The translations under genes were made by a program, and so were the position numbers. 42,023 nucleotides of DNA from positions 1-42,023 of IMG/VR virus record IMGVR_UViG_3300010885_018066. One strand, written 5' to 3'. Origin of the DNA: a virus. The notes under the pieces are model-generated. The model saw only the letters and a list, made by a program, of their open reading frames with translations, was not told the DNA's origin and made no database searches. This document shows, in pieces, positions 30,125-38,979 of the stretch (the stretch's first letter is position 1; the number at the start of each line of letters is the position of its first letter).

Positions 30125-30615
30125 GTTATTGTTTTTTTGTAAATGATAAATAATGTTTCACCCGCAACAAGACTTAGCCCGCCCAATAGCGTAACCTGCC
30201 CTGTTATCGAATTAAAGTTGAACGCGGCATTTTTGAGCGGTTGTACTTCCTTTGTTACTTGAACAATTTCGCATCCTTGCAACTCGGTAATTGTAACCGT
30301 TGTTTCACCGTTTGCCGAAGCGGTGTATTGAGCCTCCCTTGTGTCTTTATACATTTCTAAAATTGGGTTTATTTGTTCGGGAATCCCGAAGCCTAATAAT
30401 GTTGCGTATTTAATACCGTTATTTGAAATCTGTGTTTTTACTGTCGTGTCGAAAACTAAACTTTCATCCCACAAAACTTTTTGACCGCTCAAAGGTAATG
30501 AATCTGGCGTTAAATTATTGTCGTTTAGAAACTTCACATACATATCCATTGTCTGATAGGTATTCAGAACCACATCGCTCCAACTTTGACCGGAAACACA
30601 AGCGTAGGTAGTCAT
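30121..30615 (-). CDS. LysM/tail protein X-like baseplate protein (164 aa)
   Basis: The N-terminal 60 residues ([20 protein letters not shown]...[17 protein letters not shown]) follow the LysM-like pattern 'v..G.s.wdvv...yg....l...N.l....l..Gq.l' of P2 gpX-type proteins. C-terminal part is beta-rich. Its start abuts the small baseplate gene's stop. Confidence 0.55.
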   Translation of the reverse strand: MTTYACVSGQSWSDVVLNTYQTMDMYVKFLNDNNLTPDSLPLSGQKVLWDESLVFDTTVKTQISNNGIKYATLLGFGIPEQINPILEMYKDTREAQYTASANGETTVTITELQGCEIVQVTKEVQPLKNAAFNFNSITGQVTLLGGLSLVAGETLFIIYKKTIT

Positions 30616-30935
30616 TATAGTGTTACATTTGGATTTGGGTAAAGAATACCGTCAGTTCCTAATACCGGCAATGGGTTCGCAATGTATAAATCGGATTGTA
30701 ATTGCAGCCTTAAATTTTTTCCCAGCTCCTGTAAATCAGTATTTCCGCCTAAATACTTTTTGATATTCACGCCCGATGTTGGCGTTGGCTTCCATGTACA
30801 TGGAGCCGCGTTAATCATATCCTTTATGTGCTGCTCATCGCTCGGCTTAATTATAAAGTCGCCCGCAACCGAAAACAGCAATCCGTTGTCGCCATCTAAC
30901 TGTACATCGTAACGTTGTTTATCAATTTCATCCAT
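30615..30935 (-). CDS. Putative baseplate protein, gp46/gp25-like (106 aa)
   Basis: Starts MDEIDKQRYDVQLDGDNGLL; contains DEQHIKDMINAAPCTWKPTP (about 33-52) and a helix LQELGKNLRLQLQSDLYIAN. The small size and position after the gpV-like spike suggest a Mu gp46 or T4 gp25-type wedge component. A TAAATTTGC box lies 3 nt before ATG. Confidence 0.5.
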   Translation of the reverse strand: MDEIDKQRYDVQLDGDNGLLFSVAGDFIIKPSDEQHIKDMINAAPCTWKPTPTSGVNIKKYLGGNTDLQELGKNLRLQLQSDLYIANPLPVLGTDGILYPNPNVTL

Positions 30936-30938
30936 GCC

Positions 30939-30947
30939 GCAAATTTA
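30939..30947 (-). promoter_or_regulatory. TAAATTTGC box, 3 nt before ATG 30935
   Basis: Same 9-mer and spacing as before the gpG-like and connector genes. Confidence 0.4.
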
Positions 30948-30952
30948 AGAAA

Positions 30953-31564
30953 TTATTGCCCATGCGTTATGAGCTTATTTTGAAGGTCGTCCACGGTTGT
31001 GTCGGTAAACTTTTTACCGTAGTAAGTAGCCAACGCGCTATTCATCGCAACTTGAAAAGCGGAGGGCGCACCGTTTCCGGGTTCGTTTACGGTTGTAGTT
31101 AATAGCGTTTTCAGAAAGTCTTTCAGGTTGTTCAAATCATCCTCTAAATTATTGAGCTTAGTAACTAAATCTTCAACCTTCACCAAGCCCTTATAACTTC
31201 CATCATTAAACTGAATTTCCTGATTCCCATTTTGCGCAGCGTTCCAAACCGTTATTGAGCTTTCGCCAACCTGCAAAAGCAATTTATCAATATCGGAAAA
31301 TAAAACGATAAACCGCTGCGGAGAATAAGTGGAATGTCCGACTACAACGGTTGAGCCAACAACCGGAAGTATTATAAGCCCGTCACACACGCCCGCGCTA
31401 AGAGCAACGTCTGGTATCTTCACTCCGTTTTCACCAATAACTACACACGTTTGTTTTTTTTCATCGTAAGAATCAACTTCGCCCCAAACGTAAAATGGTC
31501 GGTCTTTTTTAAAGTTTCCCGAAAGTTTTTGAACTGCGAACTGTATGCCTCTATCGTTACTCAT
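30953..31564 (-). CDS. Baseplate spike protein, gpV-like (203 aa)
   Basis: OB-fold-like N-terminal half: FYVWGEVDSYDEKKQTCVVI (about 24-43), VCDGLIILPVVGSTVVVGHS (about 57-76), then FSDIDKLLLQVGESSITVWN, as in P2 gpV/Mu gp45 spikes. The C-terminal half (about 125-203) is helical, NNLEDDLNNLKDFLKTLLTT. ATGA overlap with the micro-ORF upstream. Confidence 0.65.
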   Translation of the reverse strand: MSNDRGIQFAVQKLSGNFKKDRPFYVWGEVDSYDEKKQTCVVIGENGVKIPDVALSAGVCDGLIILPVVGSTVVVGHSTYSPQRFIVLFSDIDKLLLQVGESSITVWNAAQNGNQEIQFNDGSYKGLVKVEDLVTKLNNLEDDLNNLKDFLKTLLTTTVNEPGNGAPSAFQVAMNSALATYYGKKFTDTTVDDLQNKLITHGQ

Positions 31565-31674
31565 AAAAGGAATTTACAAGCGATTACAAACACTCCAGCG
31601 AATACTATAAACACAGTAATGCAAAGAAAGAAACCCGCTGCAATTGTTGCTATTACTTCAAATAATTTTCTCAC
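31561..31674 (-). CDS. Small membrane protein with GTG start (37 aa)
   Basis: Starts (GTG) MRKLFEVIATIAAGFFLCIT and is hydrophobic to the end. It is linked by GTGA and ATGA overlaps to the hub gene before it and the spike gene after it. A membrane protein inside the baseplate cluster is unusual; function unknown. Confidence 0.4.
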   Translation of the reverse strand: MRKLFEVIATIAAGFFLCITVFIVFAGVFVIACKFLL

Positions 31675-32951
31675 GATACGCTAACTTTCTTTTGTGATTG
31701 AACTTGCTTATTCGTTACTACTAATTTATAGTCAAGCGTTATTTTTTGTCTGTGTCCATTCACCCCTCCGCTATAATCAACCGCCTTAACTACATAATAA
31801 CCGTTTCTATCGGGCAAAACAGTATCTTCCAAATAAATATAGTCACCCAATTTTACACGCGGTATAGCAAACGTAACAAATGAGCCTTTGAAACCTGTGT
31901 AGTAGTATTTATTTAATTCATCTAAGCCAGCTTGTGCTAAAGTTGCCGCGCTATTTATGTTTGGATAAAAAAGTTTTCTTCTTTCCCCTTCTAAATTAGC
32001 CGGTAAATCAACATTCTTTTCTTTCTTCTTGTACCGTGGTATTCCGTTTTCATCCCAATAAACAAGAACCGTTAGCCTTTCCTGCTTCGTTTTATCTTCT
32101 CCCTGTTTATTTTGTTTCCCTGTGAAAACAGTATTGATACTTTCGCAAATCGCACTTAGTTTTATATCATCTTTTCGCGTGAAAATTAAATCGTTCGAAA
32201 TGATGTTGCGTTGGAACGTGAATTTATTCACAGGATTGCCCGACTTATCTTCTACGTAAACAAATGAGCCTATCCTCAATTCGTTACCCTTGAAATATGC
32301 CTCTAAGTGAAAGTCTTTTCGGAGGCGTTCAATTAACTGCGCGACACTTTCATTTTGTATCTGCAAATCGCCAACGTAAGATTCGGTTAGCGCGTTTATT
32401 GTAATAGGATAACTAACAATAGCACCGTCTTTAATTGTAGGAACCTGCACCGAGGACGTTAGTAATTTCATCAACTGCTCAACCGTTTTAGTTTTATCCC
32501 AAACCATATTCGGGCAAGGCGTTTGTTTTAAAATCCACATTGTATCTTCGAGCGCCAACGTGATAGGGATACCGCTTTCCACCGCGGAAACGAAGCCAAA
32601 AAAAACATTTTCAGAATCCATGTCTAAAAACTCATTCCCGCTTTCATCGTAAGTGTAATAGCCGTAATTGATAGTGACCGCGTCACCTTTGCGAAATAAA
32701 TTTTCTATCCACTTGTCTTTTTCGGCACCTTGCAAGCCGATAGCCTGCCCAGTTTTTGAATCAGTAAAATAAAGATTTTTGGGAACGGTTATTTTGCCGC
32801 TGTTGGTTAGCGAAGTCCAACTATCATTCGCCTCAAATTCATGCACGAAATCAAATGACAAGCCTAAATTTCTTTGAGTGCCATTATCATCTATCCCTAT
32901 TTGAACAAAGGATATTTTTGTAACACATCGAGGCATGAATGTTTTCGACAT
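31671..32951 (-). CDS. Baseplate hub protein, gpD-like (426 aa)
   Basis: Late-control-protein-D/T4 gp27-like. Seen: FEFDV-type opening (GLSFDFVHEFEANDSWTSLT, about 29-48), FRKGDAVTINYGYY (about 86-99), FFGFVSAVESGIPITLALED (about 116-135) and the SVAQLIERLRKDFHLEAYFK block (about 202-221), ending with VKLGDYIYLEDTVLPDRNGY..VKAVDYSGG. Lies between the DUF6046-like gene and the spike. Confidence 0.7.
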   Translation of the reverse strand: MSKTFMPRCVTKISFVQIGIDDNGTQRNLGLSFDFVHEFEANDSWTSLTNSGKITVPKNLYFTDSKTGQAIGLQGAEKDKWIENLFRKGDAVTINYGYYTYDESGNEFLDMDSENVFFGFVSAVESGIPITLALEDTMWILKQTPCPNMVWDKTKTVEQLMKLLTSSVQVPTIKDGAIVSYPITINALTESYVGDLQIQNESVAQLIERLRKDFHLEAYFKGNELRIGSFVYVEDKSGNPVNKFTFQRNIISNDLIFTRKDDIKLSAICESINTVFTGKQNKQGEDKTKQERLTVLVYWDENGIPRYKKKEKNVDLPANLEGERRKLFYPNINSAATLAQAGLDELNKYYYTGFKGSFVTFAIPRVKLGDYIYLEDTVLPDRNGYYVVKAVDYSGGVNGHRQKITLDYKLVVTNKQVQSQKKVSVS

Positions 32952-32957
32952 GGCACG

Positions 32958-33605
32958 TTAGTTTAGCGGTTGAACTACCTTTAACTCCACCGGGTAATCT
33001 GCTTTAGCATCTATCCTAAACATTTGCTGAGAATATTCGCCCTCATTTTGTGGTATCTCAAAACCTAACACAATTATGTTGCTGATACCCAAATTATCGA
33101 ACCACCATGAAACTATTGATTTCGATACAGGCGCAATTAACCATTCATGTAATCTCTTAGCCTCTCCACGCGGGTAAACCCCATTTGCGGACGTTATAAT
33201 TCCGTTGATATTTACCGTGGCATTCATCGCGCCTATGTATTCGGTAACTTCACCCGCGCCTGCCGGTGCGCCCTGAATAACCGTAGTCACCACGTTTATG
33301 TTTTGCACAATTCGGCTAATAACTGTTAGTAACTTTATATCGTTTCCATCGCTCGGATAGTTCACGCTTTTGTTTTGGCCTATATCAAAATATTTGCCCG
33401 CTTTTAAAGTTAGGTCACTCATTACAGGTGTACCTAAATCGGAAATGTAAAGCGGTTTATCCTTTGGCTGTGTAATATTGAAAGCAGGATTCAGTATGTA
33501 CGGATTCGGAACCGCTGCATTTAGTATCGTGTTTACGTTTGTCAAGTTTGAGAACTTAACTAAATCGGCTACCGGCCCCGTCTTTGGTACGATTAATTTT
33601 TCCAT
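32958..33605 (-). CDS. Tail/baseplate protein, DUF6046-like (215 aa)
   Basis: Starts MEKLIVPKTGPVADLVKFSN. The blocks GEVTEYIGAMNATVNINGII (about 117-136) and GVYPRGEAKRLHEWLIAP (about 141-158) recall the 'yIg..dy.v.i.G.l......YP......L.......' pattern of LysM-less tail adaptors (gpU/gp53-like) of Bacteroidota phages. Position after the tape measure supports a tail-tip role. Family name tentative. TAATG overlap with the tape-measure stop. Confidence 0.55.
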   Translation of the reverse strand: MEKLIVPKTGPVADLVKFSNLTNVNTILNAAVPNPYILNPAFNITQPKDKPLYISDLGTPVMSDLTLKAGKYFDIGQNKSVNYPSDGNDIKLLTVISRIVQNINVVTTVIQGAPAGAGEVTEYIGAMNATVNINGIITSANGVYPRGEAKRLHEWLIAPVSKSIVSWWFDNLGISNIIVLGFEIPQNEGEYSQQMFRIDAKADYPVELKVVQPLN

Positions 33606-35194
33606 TATAAATCAACGTATAAACTCGCATCATTTGCAGCACGTAATAAAGCATTCGCCACAGCTTGCTCAATCTTGCCCGCGCTATCCATGATGTTCGT
33701 GGTTTTAATTTCAAACTTCTCAATCAGTTTTCCGATGTTGATAGTAACATTCACAGCTTTTGTGCCGGTTGCTTTTGATGGAGTTAATGCACTCGCTTTT
33801 GTTGCTTCGGGAGCGCCCGAATCTTTTCCTTTGTTTCGCGCACTCATTAAAACAAGCGGTGAGTTATTGGCTTTTTTCGGCCCCGCGCCTTTATAATCTT
33901 CTTCTACTGCCTCATTATATGCTTTTGTATAAGCTTTTGCGGCTGACGTTCCCGCGTTACCAGCAGCGTTTGCGAGTTCCGAAAAGTCTTGCCCTAATCG
34001 CCACGGACGAATCAAAGCATCAACTACTATTTTACCAACGGCTAAAAATATTTCACCAACACTTACTGCAAAAGATTTCACATAAGCCCACACGCCCTTT
34101 ATTGTTTCTCTGAATTTATCGAAGTGGTTGTAACAATAAACAACCGCCCCAGCAACAACCGCAAGACCCGCAACCAATAAACCAAGCCCACTTACACCTG
34201 CAAAAAAAGTTGTAGCCGCATTTAATAACCACACCGCGCCTGTCATTGATTGCACCGCGATATAACCTGCCGCCCATAAACCTTCTTCAATAATTAAACC
34301 AGCGTTTAATGCCACAACTCCCGCGCCAACTACCACCAATGCCGCGCCTAAACCTTTGAACACGTCCGTGTTTTCTTTTACCCAATGCGCCATAGACTTT
34401 ATACCCGATACAATATTGCCTACACCCGTAACTATTCCCTCGAATACGGGCAGTAAACTTGTACCCAATGCGACTACCATACCGCCAATTTCTTCGCGCA
34501 CGTTCTGAAACTGGTGTTGTAAAATGGTAAATGAGCCTGTTCCTGCCAACGCAGCCGCAGCCGCACTACCTCCAAATTCCGTATTTAATTCTTGTAGAAT
34601 CAATTTTTGCGCCTCCGCTGCGTGTCCCGTATTTACAAGCGATTCAATTACTTTCTTTTGTGCTTCACTAAACGAAACCCCCACACGATGTAAGGCCGCT
34701 ATTCCCGTAATTGGGTCGTTCAATGCCTTACCAACTTGTATAGTCGCACCTTGTAAATCACCGCCCATTTTAGCCGCCAAATCAGTAATGGCGGGGATAG
34801 CCTCCATGTAGATACTATCTTTTACGTTGGTAAATGTTGCAAGTAACGCCTGTGAGGACGTAACCGCATCATCATCGAACAAAGTAATTTTCATTAACGC
34901 GGCTGCTTGTGCATCTAACGCCTCTCTGTTTAAGTTTGCCGCGTTTGCAGTGGATAGTAACGATGCCGTTAATTGTGCGCTCGCCTGTTCGCTTTCGTTA
35001 AATGCCTCAACGCTTCCTTTCAGAAATTCGGCACCTGCGAAAACACCCATCGCAATACCCAAAGAACCGAGAATAGCCTCAACGCCACCCATCGTAGCCT
35101 CCAAACCTTTGGCCGCAACGTTTGCGCCCTCCAGCTTGCTTGTGAGCATATCCGAAAGTCCCAGCCTATAAAGAATATCCTCTACAATTGCCAT
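33605..35194 (-). CDS. Tail tape measure protein (529 aa)
   Basis: Ala/Gly-rich with many helices. The region about 110-230 (LATFTNVKDSIYMEAIPAIT; QVGKALNDPITGIAALHRVG) is the TMP repeat-type domain, followed by long hydrophobic segments (about 283-380, GLGAALVVVGAGVVALNAGL and GLGLLVAGLAVVAGAVVYCY). 529 residues would suit a short contractile tail. Directly follows the frameshifted chaperone genes. Confidence 0.85.
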   Translation of the reverse strand: MAIVEDILYRLGLSDMLTSKLEGANVAAKGLEATMGGVEAILGSLGIAMGVFAGAEFLKGSVEAFNESEQASAQLTASLLSTANAANLNREALDAQAAALMKITLFDDDAVTSSQALLATFTNVKDSIYMEAIPAITDLAAKMGGDLQGATIQVGKALNDPITGIAALHRVGVSFSEAQKKVIESLVNTGHAAEAQKLILQELNTEFGGSAAAAALAGTGSFTILQHQFQNVREEIGGMVVALGTSLLPVFEGIVTGVGNIVSGIKSMAHWVKENTDVFKGLGAALVVVGAGVVALNAGLIIEEGLWAAGYIAVQSMTGAVWLLNAATTFFAGVSGLGLLVAGLAVVAGAVVYCYNHFDKFRETIKGVWAYVKSFAVSVGEIFLAVGKIVVDALIRPWRLGQDFSELANAAGNAGTSAAKAYTKAYNEAVEEDYKGAGPKKANNSPLVLMSARNKGKDSGAPEATKASALTPSKATGTKAVNVTINIGKLIEKFEIKTTNIMDSAGKIEQAVANALLRAANDASLYVDL

Positions 35195-35199
35195 TTACT

Positions 35200-35744
35200 T
35201 TATTCCTTCCATTTGCTATCGTGCTTCAAAGCATAGATTAACCACCCTACATATTTTGCAAATTCATCTTCACTAACTTTATCTACATCAATTTTAAAGT
35301 GGTACATTATTAGAGCGGCAAACTGGCTCTCCATGCTACTTTCGTCATCAATTAGTTTGATTTTTTTTTAAACTGATTTGAGTACATCTGAACTATATCG
35401 CTCGCAACTTTCAATCCGCCTAAATAAAAAGCATCGTTCTCCGGTTGTTTATTCCACAAACGCGGGTCACTTTCTTCTTTAATCACATAAGCATCATAAA
35501 CACTTTCAGCGCACGAAAACGGAGCCTGTAAAGCCATATCAAGCATCGCCATTTTAGCCTGTAACGGAGGTTCTTTTACATATCCCACCGCATCAATCTC
35601 TTTTGTTACCGGTGAAATAAAAATAATCGGGTGAACTTTAAAGCAGCCGTTTTTAGCTGCCAATTCTACACACTTCGCCTCTATTTCAGCAAGTTTAATT
35701 TCCTGTGGCGTTTGTTCTTTCACTTCTTTTTTTTCTTTGCTCAT
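35200..35744 (-). CDS. Tail assembly chaperone, -1 frameshift product (about 181 aa)
   Basis: Made by reading 35744-35361 in the first frame, slipping back one base on nine A (35369-35361), and continuing in the -1 frame as IKLIDDESSMESQFAALIMY to stop 35202-35200. The extension of 53 codons fills the gap up to the tape measure gene. G/GT-type fusion by slippage at this exact place is conserved in many tailed phages. Confidence 0.7.
35352..35744 (-). CDS. Tail assembly chaperone, unshifted form (130 aa)
   Basis: Starts MSKEKKEVKEQTPQEIKLAE and ends QMYSNQFKKKSN. Contains GYVKEPPLQAKMAMLDMALQ (about 54-73), close to the 'y.r.P.....k......' segment of gpG-like chaperones, and a C-terminal GGLKVASDIVQMYS helix. 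Located between tube and tape measure genes as expected. The tail FKKK is encoded by the slippery A-run. Confidence 0.7.
   Translation of the reverse strand: MSKEKKEVKEQTPQEIKLAEIEAKCVELAAKNGCFKVHPIIFISPVTKEIDAVGYVKEPPLQAKMAMLDMALQAPFSCAESVYDAYVIKEESDPRLWNKQPENDAFYLGGLKVASDIVQMYSNQFKKKSN
35359..35372 (-). other. Slippery site for -1 frameshift (TTT AAA AAA AAA TC)
   Basis: A9 run read as AAA AAA AAA in the first frame, with the first-frame stop four codons later. A_AAA_AAA is an efficient -1 heptamer. Confidence 0.7.
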
Positions 35745-36139
35745 ATTGTTTTTTTTATCTTTCTTAAATACATAATAACCTCTAAAATTTCTTTTTCTGT
35801 TTTTAATGTTGCATCATCAGAACCTACAACAACAGACCTCAATTTATTTATTTCCAGCTCAAGTTGCGTTGTGTATTCGCGCAATTCTACAATTTCCTTA
35901 CTTTGTTTTTCCCTAACAATAACAAGCCCCTCAACAATCTCCCTTTGCTTACCGTATTGAGCCTTTAAAGAATCAATTTCGGATATGTGCTTTTTTATTG
36001 ACCGCAACTTATCAAAATTTGCGCGTTCAAGTTTTTCATTCTTTCTTCCCAATAAGAAAAACTCCTTTTGTAGCCTCAATAAATCTGCTTCAATTTCATG
36101 TTTTAATTTCTTTTTTACTTGTTTCGGTTTCTTTTTCAT
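35741..36139 (-). CDS. Coiled-coil protein (132 aa)
   Basis: Starts MKKKPKQVKKKLKHEIEADL; almost entirely charged heptad-like helix through residue 105, then ILEVIMYLRKIKKTI. Lies between tube and chaperone genes, after its own terminator/promoter pair, and overlaps the chaperone start by 4 nt. Could be a tail assembly factor; no family recognised. Confidence 0.55.
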   Translation of the reverse strand: MKKKPKQVKKKLKHEIEADLLRLQKEFFLLGRKNEKLERANFDKLRSIKKHISEIDSLKAQYGKQREIVEGLVIVREKQSKEIVELREYTTQLELEINKLRSVVVGSDDATLKTEKEILEVIMYLRKIKKTI

Positions 36140-36157
36140 ATCTCTTTTTTGGTTCCC

Positions 36158-36166
36158 GCAAATTTA
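36158..36166 (-). promoter_or_regulatory. TAAATTTGC box after tail-tube terminator
   Basis: TAnnTTTG match 18 nt before ATG 36139, touching the T-tract of the terminator. Confidence 0.5.
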
Positions 36167-36199
36167 ATAAAAATTGCCGATACATAAATGCACCGGCAA
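36166..36199 (-). terminator. Intrinsic terminator after tail tube gene
   Basis: Stem TTGCCGGTGCAT/ATGTATCGGCAA (36199-36188 with 36185-36174), two G-T pairs, then TTTTTATT. Explains how tube and sheath can be made in excess over downstream tail genes. Confidence 0.8.
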
Positions 36200-36226
36200 C
36201 CCAAACCAATGATGAAAAAAAGAATC

Positions 36227-36649
36227 TTAATATTTGTGTTGAATACCGGCAATTACTAAAGGAATTTTTATCATCACTTTAGTATCTCCCTGCTTCGTAC
36301 TCAACGCGTCCGCTGTAAATACCGCGCTCAATAAAACGTCAAGCGATGCCGTAACCCGTGAACTGCCATAAACAATCTGAATATCAAATGGCGGTATCTG
36401 TGTAGGGTCACGATTCGGAGCCGCTGCAATAACCGACATCCACCAGTCTTTGTAAACTGTAATAGATGCTTTATAAGTATTATTTCCATAGCCGTAACTA
36501 ATAGGCTCTTGACCCATTCCGTAGTTTGAATCAACTTTCAAATCTTTGCCGTATTCAATTTCAGTAATCCCTACAACGGGAACTCCGAACACGACAAATT
36601 TAATATCTGCCCATGAATAGTTGATGTTGTTTATTAATCCACTTGCCAT
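36227..36649 (-). CDS. Major tail tube protein (140 aa)
   Basis: Starts MASGLINNINYSWADIKFVV; contains GITEIEYGKDLKVDSNYGMG (about 27-46) and IPPFDIQIVYG, ending in MIKIPLVIAGIQHKY. This is the pattern of tube proteins of Bacteroidota myoviruses ('...f.i.y.......G.g..p.g...G....s.s...' ). Directly after the sheath gene and before a strong terminator, the usual place. Confidence 0.75.
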   Translation of the reverse strand: MASGLINNINYSWADIKFVVFGVPVVGITEIEYGKDLKVDSNYGMGQEPISYGYGNNTYKASITVYKDWWMSVIAAAPNRDPTQIPPFDIQIVYGSSRVTASLDVLLSAVFTADALSTKQGDTKVMIKIPLVIAGIQHKY

Positions 36650-36650
36650 G

Positions 36651-38255
36651 TTATGATGTTTTTGTTATAGCTGCTGTGAAACCAATATTTACGCGAATCT
36701 GACGCGCTACTCCGATAGGAATAAGCAACACCGAAATGATAATTAGCGAAGTAGCTAAAACATTTTGCGCGGGGTCAATCGTCACCGTTCCATTTGGCAA
36801 AGCTCCCGTAGTTGCGTCACCCACTAAATCACCATCGCGCACCATTTGCGTCAAGTTGATTTCCGCAAGCCCTGTGAGATAAGCAATAGTTGTGTCCGCT
36901 AAAGTACCATCTGCATTGCCTACTACCGGTCCGCCTAAAGCAGGAAGCACGCTCGAATAAATACCGCGACACGCCTTGTCAATCGTCCGGTTGTTTTCGA
37001 TGTAGGCGTAATCAGAAGTTATCAGAATAGCCGTGTGTGAATCGTTAAAGTATGAACCAGCATTATCAATATACTTCATCAAGAAGATATACCGTAACGA
37101 ATCAATAGCCGTTATATAGTTCACCGATAGCGCGTTCAATTGCTGTCCGTTTCCGAATGCAGGTTGGTCTAACTCGCTACCGTTCGACATATTGAATTTA
37201 GCAATCCATGAAATGCTATTCGATACATTCGAGAAAGAAACCGCACCGAGAGCGGCACCGATGCAGGAAATTGAATAGCCCGCAGTAAGGTAAAGGAAGT
37301 TCCCAAATGCGGCACCGTCCTGACCTATCACCGCGCTTACTTTATTCGCGCTCAAAGTATTTAGGTCTGTAAGCGTTGATAAATCAGAAGTAGCTTTTAT
37401 GTTTGCCGCATACAGAGCCGATAAAGGTCTGTGGTTGGCATCATCATTCGCCACTATTTCATTGTGAATTGTAGTTAAGTCGCCACTCGCATAAGCGTGA
37501 GCATCACCGCCCAAATAACATCCTATCTGGCGAACCTTGCCTTGTGCAAAATTCTGTGTAGTTGTAATATCGGTAAACGTGTAAGCGATAGGGTTAAACG
37601 CTGTGAATAGTTGCCCTTTTGGCTGTATTCTGAAATACTCGCTGATATGGTAAAACCAAATTGCCTGTAAAGATTGAACGCCCGTAACTCCCAATGCTGG
37701 AGTTGCGCCAACAATTGTACCGGTAACAGTAATAACTACTGGCGTTCCAGTATTTGGGTAAGTGCCTTGTGATTTCGGGAAGATAATTGTAAGAGTAGCT
37801 GTTGCGAATGATGCGGAATAGCCATGTGTAACGGTTCCTGAATTTATAAATGCCGCAATTGAAGCACCTAATAAAGCAAGAGTTGAATCGCCTGAAAGCT
37901 GTGTATATGTTCCTAAATTAACCGCAACAACCCCTCCTAATGTAAGTGTATTGCACTTAATGTTTATTGTGTCGCCCGTTGCCCCCCGTGTAATTACACT
38001 CGTATATGTAGCCGCTGTTGCATCTGCAAAATTAGTACCCGCGTAGATATTATTTTTGTTGTAGTTTGGCAATATACCAGCCGAGTTTGCGTCCGAAGGG
38101 CTAAACAATGCTTTTACACGAGCCGAAGTAGTCCATCCCGAAGGTAGATTTGCGTTAGCTGTGTAAAAGTTTAAGGCAGAAATATAATCGCTGCCTGGAA
38201 GCGGACGGCCTAAACCGTTTTGCCCCTTTATGAAAGTAATATCGTGTAATGACAT
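36651..38255 (-). CDS. Tail sheath protein (DUF2586-like) (534 aa)
   Basis: Contractile sheath subunit. Starts MSLHDITFIKGQNGLGRPLP, has GVQSLQAIWFYHISEYFRIQ (about 193-212), the central block ALYAANIKATSDL (about 282) and ISCIGAALGAVSFSNVSNSI (about 330), a conserved RYIFLMKYIDNAGSYFNDSH (about 389-408), and an ending VARQIRVNIGFT. These mark the sheath family of Mu-like Bacteroidota phages. An inserted beta-rich domain occupies about 75-190. Makes the phage a myovirus. Confidence 0.85.
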   Translation of the reverse strand: MSLHDITFIKGQNGLGRPLPGSDYISALNFYTANANLPSGWTTSARVKALFSPSDANSAGILPNYNKNNIYAGTNFADATAATYTSVITRGATGDTINIKCNTLTLGGVVAVNLGTYTQLSGDSTLALLGASIAAFINSGTVTHGYSASFATATLTIIFPKSQGTYPNTGTPVVITVTGTIVGATPALGVTGVQSLQAIWFYHISEYFRIQPKGQLFTAFNPIAYTFTDITTTQNFAQGKVRQIGCYLGGDAHAYASGDLTTIHNEIVANDDANHRPLSALYAANIKATSDLSTLTDLNTLSANKVSAVIGQDGAAFGNFLYLTAGYSISCIGAALGAVSFSNVSNSISWIAKFNMSNGSELDQPAFGNGQQLNALSVNYITAIDSLRYIFLMKYIDNAGSYFNDSHTAILITSDYAYIENNRTIDKACRGIYSSVLPALGGPVVGNADGTLADTTIAYLTGLAEINLTQMVRDGDLVGDATTGALPNGTVTIDPAQNVLATSLIIISVLLIPIGVARQIRVNIGFTAAITKTS

Positions 38256-38258
38256 TGA

Positions 38259-38483
38259 TTATTTTTTTCTTGTAAACTTCGTGTGTCCTTTACCTAAATC
38301 GTGCAAATGATATTTACCCTTTTCAACATCAACATAGCAGGTTTGAATATGCGCCATGCCATTAAAACAAACGTCTGCTATTTCTTGCCCGATTGCCTCG
38401 GTTACGTCCTGCTCTTCCTGTTTAGGTTTATCAGATAACTCAGGGGCGGGATTTTGAAATGGTTTGTTTCTATCCTTCGCCAT
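38259..38483 (-). CDS. Small hypothetical protein (74 aa)
   Basis: Starts MAKDRNKPFQNPAPELSDKP (disordered, charged) and ends in a small folded part (CYVDVEKGKYHLHDLGKGHT). Lies between the signal-peptide protein and the sheath; stop/start contact on both sides. No family recognised. Confidence 0.55.
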   Translation of the reverse strand: MAKDRNKPFQNPAPELSDKPKQEEQDVTEAIGQEIADVCFNGMAHIQTCYVDVEKGKYHLHDLGKGHTKFTRKK

Positions 38484-38959
38484 TAGTTTTCCGCTTTAAC
38501 CCTGCAAGCCTCCACCCACACAGCACCGTTAAAAACAAATTTTATGTATGCAGGTTTACTTGCCGTCAAATACATGACAGTATTCGTAAGTCCTCCGTTG
38601 GTTACATTCTGATTTGCTATTAATGCACCCGCAAAACGGACACAAACACCGGTGGAACTATTCAGAATATGAAATTCTAATTCGTCACCTACAAAGCAAC
38701 TCGAAACTGAAGATATTTTAATAGCGAAACTATCCAACACCGAAGTGATTCTAACGGTTGTATGGAAAGCTCTCGGAGTATAGCTAATCGTATCTAAACC
38801 AGCGGCATCTGCGCCACGAGTTAGGAAATGACATGCTAAATTCTCATAGGTATTGCTTGTTGCCGTGTAAGGGCTAACACCAGTTCTCGGTGTAATGCTT
38901 TGAGCGAAAGAAATGGCAGTTAAAAAAACCGCGAAAATTATTGATACAAACTTTTTCAT
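38483..38959 (-). CDS. Exported protein with signal peptide in structural cluster (158 aa)
   Basis: Signal peptide MKKFVSIIFAVFLTAISFAQ with the same SFAQ cleavage region as the collagen-like protein at 28898, then a beta-rich domain (VRITSVLDSFAIKISSVSSC; AYIKFVFNGAVWVEACRVKA). Encoded between capsid and sheath. A virion decoration protein would not need export, so a surface or periplasmic role in the infected cell is likely. Function unknown. Confidence 0.55.
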   Translation of the reverse strand: MKKFVSIIFAVFLTAISFAQSITPRTGVSPYTATSNTYENLACHFLTRGADAAGLDTISYTPRAFHTTVRITSVLDSFAIKISSVSSCFVGDELEFHILNSSTGVCVRFAGALIANQNVTNGGLTNTVMYLTASKPAYIKFVFNGAVWVEACRVKAEN

Positions 38960-38979
38960 GTTTACTTTTTTGTTTTTGA

